Notes: generated from the letters alone by a model not told the origin. A stretch of 57,888 nucleotides of DNA from Psychrobacter cibarius (GCF_016107535.1 NZ_JABASQ010000020.1:1-57888), one strand, 5' to 3'. Positions 33,648 through 43,712 are shown, counted from the first letter of the stretch. Numbers and translations are program-made.

Positions 33648-35864
33648 CTAAAAATTGGCTTTTAGGCTGACGGACATTTGGCGCTCAGGTCCCATCCAGC
33701 AATTGTTAATATCATAACAAGCGCCGACATAGGTCTTATCAAAGAGATTGTTGATACTCGCGCCGACAGTGAGCATCGGATTGATTTGATAATTGCCACC
33801 GATATCTACCAATGCCACGCTTGGTAATTCGTCTGAGTTTTGCTTATCAAGTTGCATACCGCCTTCATAGCGCACGCCAGCATTGAGACTGAGCTTGTCA
33901 GTAGCGTAATAATCTGTCCACAATGTTGCCTTGTGCTTAGCCGTTTGCGCAGGGGTATTGCCAACCACATCAGGGTTGAATTCATCTTCTGTAATTTCAG
34001 CATCGGTATAGCTGTAGCTTGCCGCGACATCTACCCAGTCGTTGAGCATGTGGCTGCCTGATATCTCAAAGCCTTTTGATTCAATTTCACCAGTTTGAAC
34101 TTTTTGTTGATAATTAGATGGGTTCGTCACTATGACATTTTTTTGAGTGATATCAAATACCGCAAGCGTGCCTTGTGTGGCGCGATTGGCAGAGAGATAT
34201 TTGACACCAGCCTCTAGCTGATCGGCAGTCGTTGGCTTAAATGGCGCATTGGTAATAAAGTTACTACCGACCACTGGCTGAAACGACTGCGAGTAGCTTG
34301 CATAAGGAGATAGACCATTATCAAAGTCATAAATGGCTGCGAGACGACCACTGGTTTCTGACGCATCATTGTTAATTGTTTTTTTATTATAAATGACGCC
34401 TTTAGTGGCTTCGGTTTGCTCAGTACTACTGTCAAAATTATCGTGACGTAAGCCTGCTACTACTGTCAAATCTTGCCATTTCATCTCATCTTGTACATAG
34501 AACCCAAGTTGGCTTTGTTCGATGTCTTCGTCTTGACGATAAGCCTCTAAAGGCAACGTATCAGCATTGATTTGTGAGTAATCTGGATTGGATAAGTCAA
34601 GATTTGGCGTGCCATCTGCGCCAGCATCATAATAAGTGGCGCTACTGTCTGTCTCTTGATACTCAACGCCAAACAGTAGGTTATGTGAAGTATTAGCAGT
34701 ATCGAATTTATAAGCTAGCTGATTGTCTGTGGTCCAGTTGCTCATGCTCTCATCGGTGGTGTAGGCCACGCGATTTAGTATCTTATCACTACCGCTTACA
34801 AACCCGCTGTTGTACATATTACGCTGCTGCGCGTCGGCGTCGGTATAGCGCAGAATGTGTTTAAAGGTGAGCGTATCATTGATGTCCCAGTTCACCGTGA
34901 CACTCGGCATGAGTACTTCTTTGCTGAAGTGATTCCACTCATCGCCGGCATAGGCATCACTGCCCAGTTTGCTATAGCTGGCATGGTAGACAGTGCCAAC
35001 GGCAGGCAGTGGGGTGGAGGGCACCATTTCTGGATCATCTTGATAAAACAGATTGGCAAGAACGGACACATCTTTTGTCGGTTGCCATTGCAGTGACGGA
35101 TTGATCAGTGTGCGATCTTCTTCTGTGGTTTGCATCTGCCCGTCTTTTTGTCGTTTTAACGCCACCAGTCGATAATTGAGCGTGTCTGAGATAGGTCCTG
35201 TCGTATCGACCGCCACTTCTTTTAGGTTTTGATTACCCACTCGCAACTGCACCTCAGACGCTTGAGTGCTTTTTGGGGTTTTGGCGACTTGATTGACCAT
35301 GCCACCTGGAGATGCATAGCCATAGAGTGAGGATGCTGGCCCTTTGACCACTTCGACTGCTTCTGTTGCGTAGATATCGACTTGCGGCATCAGATTCCAA
35401 GCCCCATCGTAGGGCAGTCTTAATCCATCGTAAAAATTGGAGTAAGTTTTAAAACCGCGAATATTGTATTCATCAAAGATGGACACGGTACCGCGACTCT
35501 CAGTACTTACCCCTGGCTCATAACGTAACGCTGCATTGACACTATCTGCTTGACGTTTTTGCAATAGTGCTTGATCGATTCTCGTATAGCTCATGGGCGC
35601 ATCATTAGGATCTAACGCTGTTTTGGTGCCCGTACTACGGTAGTTGTCGGCATAGACAGTAATGGTATCCAGGGTGGTCGATGGTGTCACGGTCTCATTA
35701 TTATTAACATCATTATCGACGTCGTTCTCAACACTGTTTTCGATGTTATTCGGTATCGTCTCAGCATAAGCTGCATGGCTCAAACCCATTGCCAATCCCA
35801 GTTGCACCGCGAGAGTTAAACGTTTTTGACGAATGGATGTAGACGTTGAGACAAAACGCATCAT
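33648..35864 (-). CDS. TonB-dependent siderophore receptor, ferrichrome/ferrioxamine-like
   Basis: A 738-residue outer-membrane receptor. I start at ATG 35864 (MMRFVSTS) because AAGGAA precedes it and a signal peptide follows (LAVQLGLAMGLSHAAYAE); the frame is open further upstream but runs into the Fur box. A TonB-box-like LDTITVYA lies near residue 65 and the plug domain follows, with VEVVKGPASSLYGYASPGGMV. The barrel ends in LFDKTYVGACYDINNCWMGP and ERQMSVSLKANF, a paired-cysteine C-terminus resembling the FhuA/FoxA group from memory. The N-terminal mature part has an Asn/Asp/Val-rich repeat. The ligand is inferred to be hydroxamate-type at best. The ferric reductase gene follows it. Confidence 0.9.
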   Translation of the reverse strand: MMRFVSTSTSIRQKRLTLAVQLGLAMGLSHAAYAETIPNNIENSVENDVDNDVNNNETVTPSTTLDTITVYADNYRSTGTKTALDPNDAPMSYTRIDQALLQKRQADSVNAALRYEPGVSTESRGTVSIFDEYNIRGFKTYSNFYDGLRLPYDGAWNLMPQVDIYATEAVEVVKGPASSLYGYASPGGMVNQVAKTPKSTQASEVQLRVGNQNLKEVAVDTTGPISDTLNYRLVALKRQKDGQMQTTEEDRTLINPSLQWQPTKDVSVLANLFYQDDPEMVPSTPLPAVGTVYHASYSKLGSDAYAGDEWNHFSKEVLMPSVTVNWDINDTLTFKHILRYTDADAQQRNMYNSGFVSGSDKILNRVAYTTDESMSNWTTDNQLAYKFDTANTSHNLLFGVEYQETDSSATYYDAGADGTPNLDLSNPDYSQINADTLPLEAYRQDEDIEQSQLGFYVQDEMKWQDLTVVAGLRHDNFDSSTEQTEATKGVIYNKKTINNDASETSGRLAAIYDFDNGLSPYASYSQSFQPVVGSNFITNAPFKPTTADQLEAGVKYLSANRATQGTLAVFDITQKNVIVTNPSNYQQKVQTGEIESKGFEISGSHMLNDWVDVAASYSYTDAEITEDEFNPDVVGNTPAQTAKHKATLWTDYYATDKLSLNAGVRYEGGMQLDKQNSDELPSVALVDIGGNYQINPMLTVGASINNLFDKTYVGACYDINNCWMGPERQMSVSLKANF

Positions 35865-36216
35865 ATTTCCTTGTAAGTTATCAAATGCCGAAAGCGAAAG
35901 AAAAGGAATAATAACATTAATGATTATCATTATCATTAAAAATTTACAAACAAAGCGTTCTTAGTAAGATGTCGAGTGAAGTAACCCCATTTTTAGCCAT
36001 TAAGATGACTATGATGCAAACATGAAAATTGAAGAAACGCCCCAATATGACGATAATTTTTGACTATAAGCAATGGTGTTTACAAGGCTTTTCTCGTATG
36101 ATGCAGCCGTCTATTTGGAATCAACTTTTAGATCAACAGGCAGACAGGATTTATTACTACTATTAATAGGTCTAGGTCGTTCATTGAGCAACCAAAGATT
36201 GTTAAAGGTCATATTT
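35865..36216. other. Divergent spacer between siderophore receptor and PepSY gene
   Basis: It contains one clear Fur box near the receptor side (35919-35937). The half nearer the PepSY gene shows no second clear box. No small gene is seen. Confidence 0.6.
35919..35937. promoter_or_regulatory. fur box: Fur box
   Basis: AATGATTATCATTATCATT on the plus strand matches the GATAATGATAATCATTATC consensus as overlapping hexamers. It sits 55 bp before the receptor start and 280 bp before the divergent PepSY gene, so Fur repression of the receptor is expected. Confidence 0.8.
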
Positions 36217-37719
36217 ATGAACAGACATACAAGTCAATCAACCAATACTCAACGCTATTTTACGGTATGGCGTTGGCATTTTTATGCGGGAATGTTTATA
36301 GCACCTTTCTTAATTATCCTAGCTTGCAGCGCACTTGGCATGCTGTTGATGTCTAACATTGCAGGTCGTGATGACGATAGCCTCACCATTACCACCCCAG
36401 ATTCAGCGGTGACAGCACCTATTTCTACGCAAGCTAAAAACGCGTTAAACGCTTTACCTAACAGTACACTGGTGAAATATATCGCGCCTCGTGATACGGA
36501 CACCGTTGCCTTGTTTCAAGTTAAGTCAGCCAGTCATGAGAATATGGTGGCGGTGAATCCTTATACGGCTGATATCGTCAAAAGCACGCCGACTAATAGT
36601 GGTCTGTACTATACCTTTAATGATATTCATGCTGATTTACTATTGGGTAAAGTCGGTGACTATATCCAAGAAACCACTGCCTCATTAACCATCTTAATGA
36701 TTTTAACGGGTTGGTATCTATGGTGGCAAAAACGCAAATCACTCAAAGCCATGCTTATACCCAATCATGCTGTAAATAATAAGAAAAAACGCTCATTCAT
36801 ACGTACCATTCATGCGACATTGGGCAGTTGGATATCTGTGTTGCTACTGTTTTTCTGCATTTCAGGCATGGCGTGGGCCGGTATTTGGGGAGAGCGAGTC
36901 GTGCAGGCATGGAGTCAATTTCCTGCGGGCAAATGGGGCGTTGCGCCAATGCCGCTTTCTATTGACCATAGTCAACATCATGTTGGTATGGATATGAATA
37001 ACGCTGAAGTCACGCCGCACGTTCATGGAGCAACAACAGCCACAGCACCCACGCATGGTGATGCACTAAATACGGGTAGTACCAAAGATGTGCCTTGGGT
37101 GCTTGAATTGACACCAATGCCAGCATCTGGCACTGTCGCTGGCAAGAATGGTATCGAGTCCAATATACCGATTATGATCGATACTGTAGATCGATTTGCC
37201 CGTGAGATTGGTGTTGTCGGACGTTACCAATTAAATCTGCCACAGGGTAGTACGGGCGTCTGGACGATTAGCCAAGACTCAATGAGCTATGATATGAAAA
37301 ATCCAATGGCTGATCGTACGGTACATATCGATCGTTATTCGGGCAATATTTTGGCAGATATCCACTTTGATGATTATAATGCTTTTGGCAAATTTATGGC
37401 GGCAGGCATTGCTATTCATATGGGGACGCTTGGATGGTGGAGCGTATTGGTCAATGCTCTATTTTGCTTATCGGTTATTGCTATTTGTGTGAGCGGTTAC
37501 ATGATGTGGTGGCAACGCCGTCCACGTCATGCCAGTGAAAAGGTTGGACTGAATCCACCAGCGCGTGGTCTCAGTTTTTCTATATGGTGGCCTTTTGCCA
37601 TTCCTTTGTTAGCAGTGGCAATCATATTCCCGACCGCCATCATCGCGATTATTGCTATCGGATTACTAGATTTCTTAGTCATTTCACGGGTTGGGTTTTT
37701 ACAGAAACTATTATTTTAA
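36217..37719 (+). CDS. PepSY-associated membrane protein (iron-regulated flavoreductase-like)
   Basis: A 500-residue inner-membrane protein of the PepSY_TM family, with four main hydrophobic helices at about 20-42, 160-180, 205-228 and 405-428 and a large periplasmic part between them. The start at 36217 (MNRHTSQSTN) has AAAGG 8 bp upstream and begins just before WRWHFYAGMFIAPFL, the family's first helix; an upstream frame start at 36073 adds 48 unlike residues. FNDIHADLLLG, IHATLGSWISV and IAIHMGTLGWWSVL place conserved histidines near the helices, perhaps haem ligands. Such proteins cluster with siderophore receptors and probably reduce or handle ferric siderophores in the periplasm. Confidence 0.87.
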   Translation: MNRHTSQSTNTQRYFTVWRWHFYAGMFIAPFLIILACSALGMLLMSNIAGRDDDSLTITTPDSAVTAPISTQAKNALNALPNSTLVKYIAPRDTDTVALFQVKSASHENMVAVNPYTADIVKSTPTNSGLYYTFNDIHADLLLGKVGDYIQETTASLTILMILTGWYLWWQKRKSLKAMLIPNHAVNNKKKRSFIRTIHATLGSWISVLLLFFCISGMAWAGIWGERVVQAWSQFPAGKWGVAPMPLSIDHSQHHVGMDMNNAEVTPHVHGATTATAPTHGDALNTGSTKDVPWVLELTPMPASGTVAGKNGIESNIPIMIDTVDRFAREIGVVGRYQLNLPQGSTGVWTISQDSMSYDMKNPMADRTVHIDRYSGNILADIHFDDYNAFGKFMAAGIAIHMGTLGWWSVLVNALFCLSVIAICVSGYMMWWQRRPRHASEKVGLNPPARGLSFSIWWPFAIPLLAVAIIFPTAIIAIIAIGLLDFLVISRVGFLQKLLF

Positions 37720-37772
37720 AATTAAATAAAATAAGAGAGCCATTCAAAAAGTCATTTTTATCTAAATAAAAT

Positions 37773-37806
37773 CGGGGCAGCTTTCTAAAAGATGCCCCGC
37801 TTTTTT
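37773..37806 (+). terminator. Rho-independent terminator
   Basis: CGGGGCA pairs with TGCCCCG and is followed by six T. It lies after the PepSY gene and before the convergent exporter gene. Confidence 0.85.
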
Positions 37807-37840
37807 ATTGTTCGCCATTAACTTTTTATTAAGCCAGTAT

Positions 37841-39559
37841 TTACGCCAACATAGCAATGGCATCGGCACTGGCACGTTGCCGCTCTTCAGCATTTAACTC
37901 AATGAGTCTGCCTTCTTTCATCAGTAATAATCGATCTGCATGCTCAAAGTAACCATCATCATGACTGATGATAAACAGCGTTTTACCCAAGGCTTTGAGT
38001 TCAGGTATCAGTGTTTGATAAAACACTCGGCGAAAGGCAGGATCTTGGTCAGCCGCCCATTCATCGAGTAGCAGTATGTCTTTTTGTTCAGCCACGGCAA
38101 TGAGCATGGCCAAGCGCTTGCGTTGTCCTTGTGATAGCTTGTCGGTCGATAATTGGTTTTCAGTCACGCTGACTTTATCTTGTAAATTCAATTTATGCAG
38201 CCATGTATTCACGAGCGCTTCATCGGGTTGCTGTCCCTCTCTACCAATCAGTTGTTTAAAAAGATGCTGATCGCTAAAAATGGCAGAAAAAAGCTGTCGA
38301 TAATCGGCGTTGTTTTCTGAGTCAACGAGCTGGCTGTTTATTTTTACAGCACCGATGCTAGGGGTGAAAATCCCCGTGATAATCTTTGCAAGCGTAGATT
38401 TACCGCTACCATTCGCCCCGATTAAAAACACCACATCGCCACGTTTTAAGGTGAGATTAACCGATTTTAGGATATCGCTAGAATGCTCATTTTCTTTGAC
38501 CACTACCTCGTTTGCATCGGTATCAATATCAATGCTTGCATAGCGATAGTCAATATCATTGAATGATATGGACTGCCAGTTGTTTACCCCAATATCCGTC
38601 GTAAAGGTTGGTTGGTACTCCGCCAATTCCAACGATTGTATTTTATCCAGCGCCACTTGTGCCGTTTGTAAGGTCGGATACGCACCAACGGCATGAAGGA
38701 TGGGTGATTGCATGAATAGAATGGTTAAAGAGAAAGTGGTGGCAATACCCATCGGTATAGCAAGATAATTTGACACGGCAAACACCACACCAATGGCTGC
38801 GAACATCATAATGTTCGACCAGTTTACGGCGGATAAATGATACGTATCCGATTTAATCACTCGATGTTGATAAGACTTGGCATGATTTAAGAAATCATCT
38901 TTATAGAGTTTTTCAGCGCGGTGTTGGTTAAGCGCCAGCTCTTTGCGACCATCTATAATGGATTGATAGTCCTCATATAAAAGATCATTGATCTCTCTGA
39001 GCTCTCTTAAATGAGTATAGACATGCTTCACTAAAATGGTGCTTATCCAAATCGTCATCGCAATCCAAAACATGACAATCAATAATAATGGCAGCGACAA
39101 CCAGCCTAAATAAAGGGCGACACCAACCGATAAAATAACGCCTTGCACCAGCTCTGGCATACGCACAAAGGCGACGGTAATCGATTGAATATCTGAGGAT
39201 AAGCTGGCGAGTAACCGTGCGCTACCCAAATGATCTATTTGCGGGACGTTGGTGTCGATGATTTGTTTGACCAGCTTGGTTCTAAGCTCGTAGACGAACT
39301 GATGCCCCAAACGAGTCAGTGCATATTGTGATAAAAAAGTAGTGACCAATAGCAGGACAACCAAGGCTGAAAATTGACCCAAGCTCGCCCACGATAAGGT
39401 ATTAAAAACAGGCTGACTGATAAAGGTGTGATTGATATAGGCAATGATGCCCACACTGACCGCCGCATTCACCAAATTAAGAAAAATAACTTTAAGAAAG
39501 GGCAGGCGATAGTGTGCCCAAATCATATGGTATAAAGAAACGGTGGCGCGAGAGGACAT
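37841..39559 (-). CDS. Fused ABC exporter of the cyclic-peptide/siderophore type (YojI/SyrD/PvdE-like)
   Basis: A 572-residue half-transporter. Residues about 1-330 hold six membrane segments, and the ATPase domain follows: Walker A GANGSGKSTLAK, signature LSQGQRKRL, Walker B ILLLDEWAADQDP and the switch histidine in ISHDDGYF. The DEWAADQDP block and overall length are typical of YojI (microcin J25 exporter) and PvdE/SyrD proteins. It lies 112 bp downstream of a siderophore receptor gene with a weak hairpin between them (39605-39635). No peptide synthetase or microcin gene is present. It may return desferrisiderophore or an internal peptide; this is inference. Confidence 0.88.
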   Translation of the reverse strand: MSSRATVSLYHMIWAHYRLPFLKVIFLNLVNAAVSVGIIAYINHTFISQPVFNTLSWASLGQFSALVVLLLVTTFLSQYALTRLGHQFVYELRTKLVKQIIDTNVPQIDHLGSARLLASLSSDIQSITVAFVRMPELVQGVILSVGVALYLGWLSLPLLLIVMFWIAMTIWISTILVKHVYTHLRELREINDLLYEDYQSIIDGRKELALNQHRAEKLYKDDFLNHAKSYQHRVIKSDTYHLSAVNWSNIMMFAAIGVVFAVSNYLAIPMGIATTFSLTILFMQSPILHAVGAYPTLQTAQVALDKIQSLELAEYQPTFTTDIGVNNWQSISFNDIDYRYASIDIDTDANEVVVKENEHSSDILKSVNLTLKRGDVVFLIGANGSGKSTLAKIITGIFTPSIGAVKINSQLVDSENNADYRQLFSAIFSDQHLFKQLIGREGQQPDEALVNTWLHKLNLQDKVSVTENQLSTDKLSQGQRKRLAMLIAVAEQKDILLLDEWAADQDPAFRRVFYQTLIPELKALGKTLFIISHDDGYFEHADRLLLMKEGRLIELNAEERQRASADAIAMLA

Positions 39560-39604
39560 AATGGCTCAATAATAGAATGGTTTTTTGCGTATTTTTGATG
39601 GCAT

Positions 39605-39635
39605 AAAAGGGAGTAGGTGGTGCCTAATCCCTTTT
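39605..39635 (-). terminator. Hairpin between receptor and exporter genes
   Basis: On the minus strand AAAAGGGA pairs with TCCCTTTT, with TAGG/CCTA extending the stem. It may be an attenuator that reduces exporter expression relative to the receptor. Confidence 0.5.
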
Positions 39636-39671
39636 ATCTAAGTCTTATAAACGTGGTTTAATCTGCATGTC

Positions 39672-41954
39672 TTAAAAGTCGAAAGTCGCTGATACTTTTA
39701 GGGCAGTAGGCTCACCAGCATTTAAATACCCAGCACCCGCATAACCACCCACTGATTGCCAATAGTCCTCTCCTGTCACGTTAGTAACCACGCCTTTTAG
39801 CGTCACGTCTTGTCCAGCGAACATGGTTTTATAGCGAGCACCTAGATCTAATGTGGTATAACCGTCAACTTTTAAGCTGTTGGCAGCATCGGCATAACGT
39901 GCGCCTGTGTGAATGATATCGCCGGTCACCGTCATTCCTTCAACTGCCGCAATATCATATTCTAGGTTGACGTTGCTTTGTAGCGTGGGCAGTCCGATGA
40001 CTCGGTTGCCGTCGAACGTCACATCGCCCGTGTCTTTTTGCTCAGCCTTTAAGTAAGTAACACCAGCATTGAAGCGCATGTTTTCGCTTGGGCTACCAAA
40101 TACAGTCAATTCCACTCCTTGATGGCGATTTTCGCCTGCAGCCACAAAGGTGTTGGCGTCATTGATATAAGCGCGCGGCTCATCGGTGCGGAATACCGCC
40201 AAACTACTGCCAATCAGACCATTGTCATACTTAACGCCAACCTCAGTTTGCTCACTCACGTACGGATCTAGATTTTGACCACCATTAGTGACAGCCTCAC
40301 CATTATTAGTCAGAGGTGCCCTTGCACCTGGCGCTAGGCTTTCGATATAATTACCATATACAGACCAGTCCATCGTTGGCTGATAAATGATACCGACGCT
40401 TGGTGTCCATGCGCTTTCATCATAGCTAGCTGTTTTGGCTTGGGTATTATAGTCATAGCTGGTTGTTTTGATATTTTGATGACGCACGCCTAATGTGGTT
40501 TTTAATTTGTCATTAAATAGAGAAAAAGTATCTGCTAGGGCAAAGCTTTGCAATTTTTTCTCGTTAGTGAGTGTTGGGTTATTCGCGTTACCGACGAAAA
40601 CAGCAGTATCTGACCAGCTGTTATCACGATATTTAATGGGGCGATATAAATTATTGGGACGAGCACCCTCAAAAGCATACGCACCTTTTTCTTCTTGATC
40701 ATAAAGATCGGTTGCAATCACCCAATCATGATCAATCTTCCCCGTTTGCCATTGCCCACGCAGACCAAGCTCGGCACTTTGTACTTTATCTTCACGAATA
40801 TTGTCAAAACGGGCGGTAGTACCAGCACCATTAGTATTGGTTACAGTAAGGTCTGATAATGAATTGTCTTCATCACCACGTCGCATGCCGTAAGCGCCAT
40901 AAGCGGTGATACTGTCATTAAAATCATATTCGCCTCTAATGGTACCGAATACATCTTTTTCGTTTGAATACGTCCAAGGTTGTACCCAATTTTTTGAGCC
41001 GTCTGGAGCATTTGGTACACTAGACACCTCACCAAGATTGACACTAGGACGAGTCTCTGACAGCTTATTGTCTTGCCAGCCTAAATCTGCTGATAGGCGA
41101 TACTGATCCCCTCTATAGTCCAAACCGAGCGCCGCCAGACCCAAGGTCGAAGACTCATCATCTATTGCGCTGTCTCCATCTTGATAAGCAGCATTAAAGC
41201 GAACCCCAATAGCGTCATCAGCACCGAAGCGATCACTAACATCTACTGCGACTTTGCCTTGGTCACCTTGACCATAACCAAGCGTTAGTTGACGTAGTGG
41301 GTCATTACTGGCGCGCTTAGGTAATAGGTTAATCGTACCACCGGCATTGCCACCACTGGGCGCTGCGCCATTGAGCATGGCAGATGCCCCGCGCTGAACC
41401 TCGACACGCTCGAACAATTCCGTTGCGATATACTGCCTTGGCAATATGCCGTATAGACCGTTATACATGGTGTCATCAGAGGTTGTGACAAAGCCGCGCA
41501 TAAAGTACGCTTCTTGAAAGTTGCCAAAGCCTCTAGCGACACGAACAGTCGGGTCTTTTTTGAGCAGGTCGCCCACACTTTGGGCTTGTTGATTGCCGAT
41601 ATACTCATTGGTATATGAGGTAGTGGAGAACGGCGTGTCCATGATGTCTTGATTGCCCAAGATTCCGACACGGCTTCCTGTCGCTACTTGACCACCTTCA
41701 TAGGCATCTGGCAACCCATCGGCTGATGCATCAGCACTACTGGTCACGACAATCTCATCGAGTACCACGCTTGGGGTATCGGATTGAGCGTCAGCACTTA
41801 AATCTGCTTGTGCCCACGCGATTTGGCTTGCACCCAGTAGTATTACCGATGTGGACAGACAAGATGAGCACAGTGATTTTAATGACAAGGGATGGCGAGA
41901 CATATTCAATAGAGTAGGGCGAAATAAAGCAGAGTATAAGCGAGACAGTTGCAT
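39672..41954 (-). CDS. TonB-dependent siderophore receptor
   Basis: A 760-residue outer-membrane receptor. The start is set at ATG 41954 (MQLSRLYS), with GGA 8-10 bp upstream; the open frame extends further into the Fur-box region. A signal region with SVILLGASQIAWAQA ends near residue 50. A TonB-box-like DEIVVTSS follows, then the plug with RVEVQRGASAMLNGAAPSGG and NLLPKRAS. The barrel ends in YLNAGEPTALKVSATFDF, with terminal Phe. The C-terminal pattern resembles ferrichrome receptors such as FcuA from memory; ligand not certain. It is followed by an exporter gene and preceded by a Fur box. Confidence 0.9.
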   Translation of the reverse strand: MQLSRLYSALFRPTLLNMSRHPLSLKSLCSSCLSTSVILLGASQIAWAQADLSADAQSDTPSVVLDEIVVTSSADASADGLPDAYEGGQVATGSRVGILGNQDIMDTPFSTTSYTNEYIGNQQAQSVGDLLKKDPTVRVARGFGNFQEAYFMRGFVTTSDDTMYNGLYGILPRQYIATELFERVEVQRGASAMLNGAAPSGGNAGGTINLLPKRASNDPLRQLTLGYGQGDQGKVAVDVSDRFGADDAIGVRFNAAYQDGDSAIDDESSTLGLAALGLDYRGDQYRLSADLGWQDNKLSETRPSVNLGEVSSVPNAPDGSKNWVQPWTYSNEKDVFGTIRGEYDFNDSITAYGAYGMRRGDEDNSLSDLTVTNTNGAGTTARFDNIREDKVQSAELGLRGQWQTGKIDHDWVIATDLYDQEEKGAYAFEGARPNNLYRPIKYRDNSWSDTAVFVGNANNPTLTNEKKLQSFALADTFSLFNDKLKTTLGVRHQNIKTTSYDYNTQAKTASYDESAWTPSVGIIYQPTMDWSVYGNYIESLAPGARAPLTNNGEAVTNGGQNLDPYVSEQTEVGVKYDNGLIGSSLAVFRTDEPRAYINDANTFVAAGENRHQGVELTVFGSPSENMRFNAGVTYLKAEQKDTGDVTFDGNRVIGLPTLQSNVNLEYDIAAVEGMTVTGDIIHTGARYADAANSLKVDGYTTLDLGARYKTMFAGQDVTLKGVVTNVTGEDYWQSVGGYAGAGYLNAGEPTALKVSATFDF

Positions 41955-42257
41955 GAATATTTCCAGCACATAGATTAAATGCTTATTATAATGATAATCA
42001 TTTTCATTACAATATATTACTGGATTAAATCTCAATATATTTTTATCGTGTTAAGTGTACGTTTTTGTTAGGAAAAACAGTAAGTCGTCTAAAGTTGATT
42101 AATTACACTACGTTGATTAGTCGCGCTACACCAGCAGCAACGATTGTTATTAGCTCAATTTAGAAGTCAGCACAAGTGGTTAGTAAGTGGCTAAATGCCT
42201 ATTATTTATTAAATGCTTGCTGTTTATAGAAAATACCATTTACAAAAAACATAATGA
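41955..42257. other. Spacer between DUF2470-SIP and receptor genes
   Basis: Beyond the Fur box at 41991-42009 nothing recognisable is seen. The sequence is AT-rich with no hairpin strong enough to call. Confidence 0.6.
41991..42009. promoter_or_regulatory. fur box: Fur box
   Basis: AATGATAATCATTTTCATT lies 37-55 bp before the receptor start and matches most of the 19-bp Fur consensus. Confidence 0.8.
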
Positions 42258-43385
42258 TTATTGCGCACGCCAGTAGACTTTAATGACCATATCCTGACGT
42301 GATAATCCAAGATTTGCCTTTAGTTGCTGTCGCAATGATTTGATATCCGCTGCTTCCAGCGCGCCCCATACTTTGTCAATATTGACAGGCAGTCGCGCAA
42401 ATTGTGTATTTAATAATGCCATTATTTGTTCAGTAATATCAGTTGTTGGGGTATTAACCAGCTGGCACACATTATCTTGCAAAAAATGCGCATTATGGCG
42501 TAGTTGATTACTGAGTGTGAGGGTGTGTAAGTAACGGATATCGTCTGGATCATTAGTGATGGCAATGACGAGGGGCGGCAATGGATTCTGCCAGTTTTCC
42601 AATAGATTGGCCACCGTAGGCAAAGAGGTTTCATCACAGATGAGTAAGCACTGACCAGTGCTGAGATGTTCTATTTTCTCTGGATATTCACGTACTGTTT
42701 TGATTTGACTGCCACAGTCAAGCGCGCGTGCCCAACTGCCTCCTGCCGTGTCGCCATGAGTATAAACGTCTATCCACGCTTGGACAGACGAGCTGCTCGA
42801 ATCTCGCCATGCTTTTCGCAAGGTATAGTAGCGCTGCAAAGGTTTGTCGCTATCTTTGGGCTGATGTTTTGTAGCAGATAGACCGTCCGCATCTAGCTCA
42901 AACAAATACGCGTAGCCCGGATGAGAGAGTGGCGTACTATCGGGTGCGGTTACTAGCAGTCGATACATATTGGGGCTGGCATAATAGCCATTAATGACCG
43001 TAAAACGCTGTTCTTGAAGCTTGATCGTGCGCTTGCCAAGCTTATTGGCAGAGGTTTGCAATAGCGTTATATATTGCTCCTGTAGCGTCATAGAGTCACT
43101 AATAGGAACTTTAAAATCGATAAAATATTGACGGCTGAGCTTGCTGCTGTTTGTCAAAGTATCGTTGTCATGATTAGTGGTTGTGACATCCATCAATATC
43201 CCATCAGTATACAGCTCTGTTATCGAGGCGATCTCGTGCTCACTCACTGCCGTGGTAGTAAAGGCATTGATAAACATCGCGAGTTCATCTTGATGCTCTT
43301 CATTGACATGACTCATAAACTGAGCTTTGTCAGCCATGTCGAGCGGTGTTTTATCGAAATCGTACTGAGTAAGTGGTTGAGCCAT
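42258..43385 (-). CDS. Siderophore-interacting protein with N-terminal DUF2470 domain
   Basis: A 375-residue two-domain protein. Residues about 15-110 resemble DUF2470, a haem-utilisation-type domain (FMSHVNEEHQDELAMFI). The rest is a SIP-type FAD-containing reductase, with RYYTLRKA as the flavin-binding block near 185, GGSWARALDCG and, near 245, the NAD(P)-binding strand CLLICDETSLPTVAN. The fusion suggests it works on haem-derived or siderophore iron in the cytosol. It lies 304 bp downstream of, and is transcribed towards, no partner on the same transcript that I can be sure of. A Fur-box-like sequence lies at 43511-43526. Confidence 0.88.
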   Translation of the reverse strand: MAQPLTQYDFDKTPLDMADKAQFMSHVNEEHQDELAMFINAFTTTAVSEHEIASITELYTDGILMDVTTTNHDNDTLTNSSKLSRQYFIDFKVPISDSMTLQEQYITLLQTSANKLGKRTIKLQEQRFTVINGYYASPNMYRLLVTAPDSTPLSHPGYAYLFELDADGLSATKHQPKDSDKPLQRYYTLRKAWRDSSSSSVQAWIDVYTHGDTAGGSWARALDCGSQIKTVREYPEKIEHLSTGQCLLICDETSLPTVANLLENWQNPLPPLVIAITNDPDDIRYLHTLTLSNQLRHNAHFLQDNVCQLVNTPTTDITEQIMALLNTQFARLPVNIDKVWGALEAADIKSLRQQLKANLGLSRQDMVIKVYWRAQ

Positions 43386-43510
43386 AAAATGTCGTCCAAG
43401 CCAAAATTCAAATAATTATTCAGCAAAATTTTTAATGAATAAATGATTGGCTGCTGATTAAGGGCAAGATGGAACTATAATAGTTAATAAGCATAAAACA
43501 TTTAAATGTT

Positions 43511-43526
43511 AATGATTATTAATATC
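43511..43526. promoter_or_regulatory. fur box: Fur-box-like sequence
   Basis: AATGATTATTAATATC agrees at 14 of 16 positions with AATGATTATCATTATC found at 35919. It lies about 125 bp before the DUF2470-SIP gene. Confidence 0.5.
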
Positions 43527-43661
43527 ACCTAGATTTTTATTACGATAATATACCATAGGTTAATTTATTTACAATCATAAAAGGACTGGTGTTATCGAAT
43601 GACTAATAGCTTTCTTGTAATGATTGGCAGTGGTGACTCTTAAACTGTGTATAAACGTGAT

Positions 43662-43712
43662 CGCCCAACCCGTTTTTGCAAGGTTTGATAGCTTACAAAA
43701 AAGGGTTAGGCG
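43662..43712 (-). terminator. Terminator of the heme receptor/HmuY operon
   Basis: CGCCCAACCCGTTTTTG (43662-43678) pairs imperfectly with CAAAAAAGGGTTAGGCG (43696-43712). It lies 24 bp after the HmuY-like stop codon. Confidence 0.65.

Noticed and set aside
35865..35936. Upstream extension of the siderophore receptor to 35936
   Set aside because: The added residues overlap the Fur box and precede the signal peptide; the ATG at 35864 has a proper ribosome site.
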